A DNA stretch of 64,000 nt from CAWBXL01 sp963837365 (GTDB lineage: Bacteria > Acidobacteriota > Terriglobia > Terriglobales > Acidobacteriaceae). Position 1 is the stretch's first letter. Each line of letters begins with the position of its first letter. The notes under the pieces are model-generated. The model was not told where the DNA came from, made no database searches, and saw nothing but the letters and a program-made list of their open reading frames with translations. Of this stretch, positions 59,045-64,000 are shown one piece after another. The stretch covers positions 372,001 to 436,000 of the forward strand of contig CAWIMW010000001.1 in NCBI GenBank assembly GCA_963837365.1, written 5' to 3'. The translations under genes were made by a program, and so were the position numbers.

Positions 59045-60645
59045 AGGTGAACTTATCGTCGAGCGTATTGACGATCAGCGGTCTTGTCTGTTTGTTTTGC
59101 GCGACCCTTCTGTTTGCGCAAGACGATGTGGCGGCGAGTCCAAACGGAAAGAACTGGGCATCCTACAACGGAGACTACTCTGGGCAAAGGTACAGCAACC
59201 TAACTAGCATCAACGCAACGAATGTTCCGCATCTGCGGGCTGCATGGATCTTCCACACGGAGAACACGTCGAGAATGGAAGTCACGCCGGTGGTCTACAA
59301 CGGTGTGATGTATGTGACCGCCGCCAACACTGTGTCCGCTCTGGATGCGCGTACGGGGCGAGAGTTGTGGAAGCATGAACGCGCAGTCAGCAGTGGCCTT
59401 ATCGATGACGCAGCCGCGCATAAAAATCGCGGCGTGGGGCTCTGGAAAAACCGCGTATACGTGGAAACCGACAACGCGCACCTGCTTTGCCTGGACGGCC
59501 GCTCCGGTCGCGTACTTTGGGATATTACGTATGCGGATTCCAGAAAAGGCTATGGCGCGACCAGTGCTCCGCTGGTCGTGAAAGATCAAATCATTGTAGG
59601 TACTTCGGGCGGGGACAGTGGAGTGCGCGGGTTCCTTGCGTCATACGATGCCGAAACCGGTGCACTGCGATGGAAATTCTGGACGATCCCTGGGCCTGGG
59701 GAACCTGGTTCCGCAAGCTGGCCGGGCGTCGCCTATCTCCATGGCGGGGCCACCACGTGGATGCCCGGCACCTTTGATCCTGAGCTGAATCTTCTGTATT
59801 GGACAACCAGCAATCCAGCCCCTGACTTCGCAGGAGAGACCCGCCCCGGCGACGATTTGTATACCGATTGCGTTTTGGCTTTGGATGCCGATACAGGAAC
59901 GTTGAAGTGGTATTTTCAATTTACCCCGCATGACTTGTATGACTACGATGCCAACGAAACGCCGGTACTAATTAATGTAGATGAGAAAGGCGTACAGCGC
60001 AGGTTACTGGTGCAAGCCAACCGCAACGGTTTTCTTTACATTCTTGATCGCACCAATGGAATACTTCTGAAGGTAACGCGCTTCCTAAAAGAACTGACAT
60101 GGGCGAAGGGAATTGACGACGCTGGCCGCCCCATTCTTTCCGGACTCATCCCGTCGCCAGAGGGCACGCGAATTTGCCCAGGCATTGAAGGCGCCACCAA
60201 TTGGCATTCACCGTCCTACAGTCCCGAGACGCGGATGCTCTATTTCCTCGCATTGGAAAGCTGCAACATGTTTTTCTCCAAGCCTTCCGAGTACAAAGAG
60301 GGGGCGACGTACTATGCCACAGGCACGAAACGAATCCCCACGGAAGGTCAACAAAAGATTCTCCTGGCGTACAGCATCCCGGATGGAACCTTGGCGTGGC
60401 GCTACCCGCAGGTAGGGCAGGGAACTTCGTGGGGAGGGACCTTAGCCACCGCCGGTGGTCTGGTATTTTTTGGCGACGACACCGGATCGTTTGCGGCGGT
60501 TGACGCACGCACCGGTCGTCCGCTGTGGGAGTTCAACACCGGCCAATCGTTCCGCGCTTCTCCCATGAGTTACGAAGTCGACGGGACGCAATACGTAGCC
60601 ATCGCCGCAGGAAGCGACGTCATCTCGTTTTCTTTGCAGCATTGA
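59041..60645 (+). CDS. Secreted PQQ-dependent dehydrogenase (quinoprotein, no haem domain)
   Basis: 534 residues; the ATG overlaps the previous stop (ATGA). The signal is VLTISGLVCLFCATLLFAQ. The eight-bladed propeller has repeated tryptophan-docking motifs (SALDARTGRELWKHE, LCLDGRSGRVLWDITY, ASYDAETGALRWKFW, LALDADTGTLKWYFQ, AAVDARTGRPLWEFNTG). WTTSNPAPDFAG and FTPHDLYDYDANETPVL carry the Asn and Asp expected to hold calcium and act as base. It resembles type-I quinoprotein alcohol/glucose dehydrogenases. I do not see the adjacent Cys-Cys pair found over PQQ in methanol dehydrogenase, nor a CxxCH. Electrons must therefore leave through a separate carrier, probably the di-haem cytochrome of the same run. 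The sugar oxidised is unknown. Confidence 0.9.
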   Translation: MKVNLSSSVLTISGLVCLFCATLLFAQDDVAASPNGKNWASYNGDYSGQRYSNLTSINATNVPHLRAAWIFHTENTSRMEVTPVVYNGVMYVTAANTVSALDARTGRELWKHERAVSSGLIDDAAAHKNRGVGLWKNRVYVETDNAHLLCLDGRSGRVLWDITYADSRKGYGATSAPLVVKDQIIVGTSGGDSGVRGFLASYDAETGALRWKFWTIPGPGEPGSASWPGVAYLHGGATTWMPGTFDPELNLLYWTTSNPAPDFAGETRPGDDLYTDCVLALDADTGTLKWYFQFTPHDLYDYDANETPVLINVDEKGVQRRLLVQANRNGFLYILDRTNGILLKVTRFLKELTWAKGIDDAGRPILSGLIPSPEGTRICPGIEGATNWHSPSYSPETRMLYFLALESCNMFFSKPSEYKEGATYYATGTKRIPTEGQQKILLAYSIPDGTLAWRYPQVGQGTSWGGTLATAGGLVFFGDDTGSFAAVDARTGRPLWEFNTGQSFRASPMSYEVDGTQYVAIAAGSDVISFSLQH

Positions 60646-60659
60646 ATACATTGCTGCAA
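60634..60659. terminator. Possible hairpin between convergent genes
   Basis: TTGCAGCA and TGCTGCAA are perfect 8-bp arms with a 10-nt loop, overlapping the last codons of the PQQ dehydrogenase. It is followed by GCGCAC, not a T-run, so this is a weak terminator candidate. Confidence 0.3.
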
Positions 60660-60678
60660 TGCGCACAAACGTCTCAGG

Positions 60679-62175
60679 CTAGACAAGTTTCAACTCGCGA
60701 ATCGCATCTCCAGCCCCGCTCAGGTTAGCCAGCCGCATCTCAGAATACTTGCGAGACAAAATCACACCCGGCGCGCCCGCACGGAAGGCTGCCGTCACCG
60801 CGTCCTTTACACTTTGTGGGGTACGTTTGCTGTTGGGCGGCTCGGTCGGAATATCAACATCAATACCTGACCATATTTGAGTCTTGGTGCCGGCAACTCC
60901 TTCCACTGCACGTTTGGTTTCGCGGTAGACATAATCGGCTGACAGCCCCGTGTAAGGAATCTCGTCGTAGCTGCGCTCCTTGAACCCCATCACCTCGTAG
61001 GTAAACTCGGTCAGTTGTTGTTTTGTGAGGTCGCCGTAGAGCGTTGAGCCGATGTTGTCCACGTACAGCGCCATGCGCTCGCCGCCGCAATTGTTGTACA
61101 TGACGACCTTGATGAAATCCGAATACTTCGACAGCTCCTGCCAGTCCTGTTCGGCGCGGTAGATAGGATTAAACGACGTGTTGTGCCAAATGTGCCAGCC
61201 CACCGGAATAGTCGGCTTAGCGGTCTTCACCGTGTTGTAGAGTGCCGCGTAGGTCTCACGCAGACTGTCCGTGAACATCATTTCCCAGGCGGCCAGTTCG
61301 GGATACCGTAGTAGAATCCGCCAGAACTGAACGAAGTATCCATCTGAGGGGCGTTTGCCGCTGCGTGCCGAGCGAACGAACTTCTCCAACTCCAGAAATC
61401 CTTGTTTGGCGCGGTCGGGATTGATTCCACGCTCTTTCGCTTTCTTCAAGCAAAATTCGCAGAAGCAAGTTACGTTGCCCGGATCGATCGGCGGAGTATC
61501 ATGCGTGGCGCCAAGACTGTCGCAAAGCGCACCCTGACGCTCCGAACCCCACATGATCCCGTCGACGTCATAGGAACGGGCAAAGTCTTCTACTAAGCCG
61601 GTAAAGAAATTCAGGTAGTTGGGATTGTTGACGCACAACGTCTCCATATTCCGCCCGTACAAGTCTCGTTCCTGAACTTTCTCAATGTTAGGCAGGTCGG
61701 TGCGGAACACGTCCTCCATCCAGCAGATAACTTTCAACCCCCGTTTTTTTGCGGCCGGGAGCACCTCCGCCAGAATGTCGATGTCGCCCTGGTCAGGCGC
61801 GTGGGCCGGCTGGATGACCGTGTTTTTGTAGTACTGAGGATGTGGCGTGGCGAAGTTGCCGCCATGATAATTGAGATCGTATTCCTGCTTGCCGTGATCG
61901 GGCAGGGGGTACCCGGGAATCTGTCTTCCAGCGATGCCTCGGCCGTAGGTGAATACTGCAAGAAACAGCGTATTCACGCAAGCGCGCTCCTGAAGGATAT
62001 CCAGCACTTTCTCAGTGCCTTCATCCACAAACGAAATTGCTCCCACCTGGATGCCAATCATTTTGGAGGAAGCAGGAACAGCAGCAGCTTGTCCCAGAGT
62101 TGGCATGGCCAGGGCAGCACTCGCTCCGGCAGTAATTTTCAGGAAGTCACGGCGATTCACTTCCGGTTTCAACAT
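60679..62175 (-). CDS. Tat-exported TIM-barrel protein with Cys cluster, glycosidase-like
   Basis: 498 residues with TAGGAG upstream and a Tat-like leader (NRRDFLKITAGASAALAM). The barrel features are IGIQVGAISFVDEGTEKVLD, AAKKRGLKVICWMEDVFR, SYDVDGIMWGSERQG (Glu212), a Cys cluster CFCEFC (237-242), IPVGWHIWHNTSF and IKVVMYNNCGGERMALY. The DGIMWGSE strand and the Cys cluster resemble uncharacterised hypothetical glycosyl-hydrolase families in which the cysteines may bind a metal. A folded metal site would explain use of Tat. I cannot name the activity. It is 9 bp from the beta-helix gene upstream on the same strand, so the two are probably co-transcribed. Confidence 0.65.
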   Translation of the reverse strand: MLKPEVNRRDFLKITAGASAALAMPTLGQAAAVPASSKMIGIQVGAISFVDEGTEKVLDILQERACVNTLFLAVFTYGRGIAGRQIPGYPLPDHGKQEYDLNYHGGNFATPHPQYYKNTVIQPAHAPDQGDIDILAEVLPAAKKRGLKVICWMEDVFRTDLPNIEKVQERDLYGRNMETLCVNNPNYLNFFTGLVEDFARSYDVDGIMWGSERQGALCDSLGATHDTPPIDPGNVTCFCEFCLKKAKERGINPDRAKQGFLELEKFVRSARSGKRPSDGYFVQFWRILLRYPELAAWEMMFTDSLRETYAALYNTVKTAKPTIPVGWHIWHNTSFNPIYRAEQDWQELSKYSDFIKVVMYNNCGGERMALYVDNIGSTLYGDLTKQQLTEFTYEVMGFKERSYDEIPYTGLSADYVYRETKRAVEGVAGTKTQIWSGIDVDIPTEPPNSKRTPQSVKDAVTAAFRAGAPGVILSRKYSEMRLANLSGAGDAIRELKLV

Positions 62176-62184
62176 GGTTTTCTC

Positions 62185-63693
62185 CTAGGGTCTTTGGTAA
62201 CAACCGAGGTCAATCTTTCCGCCTTTGATTCGCGGCGAACCTTCTAAATCCACTTCTCCCACCGGCATCCCGTCAGTTGTGGCGGCAGCAAGCGCGGGAG
62301 AATCCGATCCCAGATGAAAGTCATTCTTGGAAGGGTCAACGAAACGCGGGTCCGAAAAGTGAGAATGACTGTCATTTCCCGTAGACTCAACGTACTTGTC
62401 GAATCCCGTCACGGTGGTGGAAGCTCCGGCCCATGTGCTGGCCTGCGCTCCGGAAGCACAGTAATAAAGGTTGTGATCAATCACAGCGGGTGGATGGTGT
62501 TTGTCGAGCTGAGATTTGTTCAGCAAGATAAGGCAGCGTGGCCCTGCATACACGATGTTGTTCTCGAAAATATTGTCCGCCATGTTCCACTGCATCTGAA
62601 ACTCACCGGAGCCAGTTGCCGATGTGTCGTTGTCATAGAGAGTGTTGTTGACCACGGTGCAGTGCTCGGTGTGTCCTCGCTGCGGGTCATAGCCTCCGAT
62701 GGAAACACCCGCGGTATGGGAGTGGTAAATAAGATTATTGCGCGCGGTGATGTAACTGGTGGCGCGGTCTTTGTGCTCACTGGCGAGTTCGATTCCGAAA
62801 TCCACATCATGCATGACGTTCTGTTCGATCAGGATTCGGGTGCCGCCGTCCACGTAAATGCCGTCGGAGTTCTCTTCATTGCGGTACGCGGGATTGCCCT
62901 TCGAAGTAATGTTGTAAACCAGGTTGTTGCTAACCACTCCGTCGCGGGCCTGGTCTACGGCCGGATCGGGTGCCGTGCGCTCGAAGCCAATGACGTCGAT
63001 TCCGATGTTGTTGTTGTCATGGACGACATTGTGCGTAATGCGGAAGTTGGTGACGTTTCCGTTCACCACCAGCGACTCGCTGGAACCGGTTTTGAGGTGA
63101 TGCACCTCGTTGCCATCAATGATCAGGTCAGTGATAGGGGTCTTGGCGTCGGTGCCGTACACCGCAATGCCAAATCCGTTGGCACCGTGTCCCGGACCAT
63201 CGCGGCCTTCAAAGGTCTGCTGAATGTGATGCACGTTGTTTTTCAGAAGCTCTATATGGGAGCCGGATCCCATGACGCTTATCCCCAACGGCGCGAGCCG
63301 ATGTTCGGCGGTGTGGAAGTTGCGAATTTCAAGACCCTCGATTCTCACGTAACTCTGATTGTGGATGGTAAGGATGGCCTGTCGGCCAGTGGGAGTGAAA
63401 TGGTCTGCGTCGAGGATCGCGGTCTCGCCTGGATAGCTTCTGAAAGTGATGAACCCATCTGACGCGTTGCCGGACGCGTTGATGCTTACGAGTTCTTCGT
63501 AGATTCCTCCGCGCACGTTGACGGTGCTACCCGCACGCGCGGTATCAGCAGCATGTTGGACGGTTCGCCAGGGGGCCGTCTCGGTGCCAGCGTTCGAATC
63601 ATTGCCCGTCGTCGCCACGTAATAAGAGGTATTGACCTGCGCAAAAGCGCTGGAGACGCACACAAACAGCGTCAAGAAAATTGAGAGTTTCAA
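62185..63693 (-). CDS. Secreted right-handed parallel beta-helix protein
   Basis: 502 residues from a TTG with AGGAGG 5 nt upstream. The frame is open 49 codons further, but that part is a translated inverted repeat (63715-63832) and should not be counted. The Sec signal is LKLSIFLTLFVCVSSAFAQ. The DUF1565-like opening YYVATTGNDSNAGTETAPWR is followed by about ten parallel beta-helix turns with N-rich ladders (ITHNVVHDNNNIGIDVIG, ILIEQNVMHDVDFGIELAS, NNTLYDNDTSATGSGEF). The end has NDFHLGSDSPALAAA, usual for this family. Such proteins bind or cleave polysaccharides, often pectin or alginate. No catalytic residues are obvious to me, so both lyase and carbohydrate-binding roles are open. Confidence 0.85.
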   Translation of the reverse strand: MKLSIFLTLFVCVSSAFAQVNTSYYVATTGNDSNAGTETAPWRTVQHAADTARAGSTVNVRGGIYEELVSINASGNASDGFITFRSYPGETAILDADHFTPTGRQAILTIHNQSYVRIEGLEIRNFHTAEHRLAPLGISVMGSGSHIELLKNNVHHIQQTFEGRDGPGHGANGFGIAVYGTDAKTPITDLIIDGNEVHHLKTGSSESLVVNGNVTNFRITHNVVHDNNNIGIDVIGFERTAPDPAVDQARDGVVSNNLVYNITSKGNPAYRNEENSDGIYVDGGTRILIEQNVMHDVDFGIELASEHKDRATSYITARNNLIYHSHTAGVSIGGYDPQRGHTEHCTVVNNTLYDNDTSATGSGEFQMQWNMADNIFENNIVYAGPRCLILLNKSQLDKHHPPAVIDHNLYYCASGAQASTWAGASTTVTGFDKYVESTGNDSHSHFSDPRFVDPSKNDFHLGSDSPALAAATTDGMPVGEVDLEGSPRIKGGKIDLGCYQRP

Positions 63694-63714
63694 TGTCGCC
63701 TCCTCTAAAACCAA

Positions 63715-63832
63715 AAGCTTGAACCACAGGGGGCACAGAGTTTCACAGAGGAACGCCACAGAGGAATTCTCCGGCGTCTTTACCTCTGTGTTCTTCCTCT
63801 GTGGAACTCTGTGATCTCTGTGGTTCAAGCTT
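63715..63832. repeat. 118-bp near-perfect inverted repeat with ACAGAGG units
   Basis: Both ends begin AAGCTTGAACCACAG when read inward from each strand. The two arms of about 49 bases agree at about 42 positions, with an 18-20 bp centre. Within each arm, CACAGAG recurs at short intervals. The DNA could form a long cruciform or RNA hairpin just upstream of the beta-helix gene. Short ORFs on both strands here translate to Asn-His-Arg-rich peptides and are artefacts of the repeat. Confidence 0.85.
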
Positions 63833-63851
63833 ATTTTCATGCCCCTATGAC

Positions 63852-64000
63852 CTAGCGGTTCGACCCGCGAGAATTCAGAATTCTCTCCGCATTGGCCCGA
63901 TACACTTTCTGCAATACTCCGTCCGGCAGTCCGAAACCGTTCAAGCTCCAGTGATATCCGAACATGTCGTTTTCGTAGAAGTGCTCGTCCAACGTCTCAA
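63852..64000 (-). CDS. Amidohydrolase, C-terminal end only (runs out of window)
   Basis: The last 49 codons of a minus-strand gene. The translation includes HFYENDMFGYHWSLNGFGLP and DGVLQKVYRANAERIL, ending SRGSNR. It aligns with the C-terminus of the amidohydrolase at 45063 (LYLPDPVLEKIYHLNAERLF). These are the closing barrel strand and helix of amidohydrolase_2 proteins. No more can be said of its substrate. It lies upstream of, and on the same strand as, the beta-helix and TIM-barrel genes, with the inverted repeat between. Confidence 0.75.
   Translation of the reverse strand, partial: ETLDEHFYENDMFGYHWSLNGFGLPDGVLQKVYRANAERILNSRGSNR

Noticed and set aside
62314..63462. 382-residue open frame on the plus strand opposite the beta-helix gene
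   Set aside because: It mirrors the repetitive beta-helix codons; its Val/Met-rich translation has no signal or domain.
63694..63840. Upstream extension of the beta-helix gene to an ATG at 63840
   Set aside because: The extra 49 residues are translated inverted repeat; the TTG at 63693 has AGGAGG 5 nt upstream and opens a signal peptide.

Overview
The window looks like a carbohydrate-utilisation island from an Acidobacteriota (Terriglobia-type) genome. Three TonB-dependent receptors of about 1,125-1,215 residues each carry an N-terminal carboxypeptidase-regulatory-like domain and have no SusD partner. Almost every enzyme has a Sec or Tat signal. One membrane-anchored regulator has an N-terminal domain I know mainly from this phylum. 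All calls come from reading the sequence; no database search was run.

Region 1 (1-7 kb) is an L-fucose module: a truncated aldo/keto reductase of the L-fucose/L-galactose dehydrogenase type, a zinc dehydrogenase, a secreted GH29 alpha-L-fucosidase, a RhaM-type mutarotase, a LacI regulator and the FucP symporter. A perfect inverted repeat fills the -35/-10 spacer of the likely fucP promoter. No fucI, fucK or fucA is present, so fucose may be oxidised rather than phosphorylated.

Region 2 (7-24.5 kb) begins with the membrane-anchored regulator, divergent from TonB receptor 1. Receptor 1 is followed by a TPR protein, a PA14-containing GH31, a GH127, a DUF1080 protein, a Tat-exported TIM-barrel isomerase/epimerase homologue and a PA14-containing GH3, and the region ends with an IclR regulator. 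Region 3 (24.5-40.5 kb) has TonB receptor 2, then a same-strand series: CE1-like esterase, SGNH acetylesterase, GH51, GH95, a second GH31 and another esterase. Together the enzymes fit stripping of fucose, xylose, arabinose and acetyl groups from fucosylated xyloglucan or a similar branched hemicellulose. No endo-glucanase is seen.

Region 4 (41-46.2 kb, minus strand) holds an amidohydrolase, a clan GH-D (alpha-galactosidase-like) lipoprotein and a Tat-exported TIM-barrel protein. Region 5 (46.5-60.6 kb, plus strand) is the most unusual. It contains an exported RidA, a gluconolactonase-like protein and TonB receptor 3. A tightly packed run follows: TIM-barrel glycosidase-like protein, di-haem cytochrome c, Tat-exported SelA-like PLP enzyme, triple-domain RidA, mutarotase-like DUF4380 protein and PQQ dehydrogenase, with three ATGA overlaps. 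I suggest these act together outside the cytoplasm to oxidise and deaminate a sugar or amino sugar.

Region 6 (60.7-64 kb, minus strand) has another Tat-exported TIM-barrel protein, a secreted beta-helix protein, a 118-bp inverted repeat and the C-terminal end of a second amidohydrolase. I saw no tRNA, rRNA, insertion sequence or CRISPR array.
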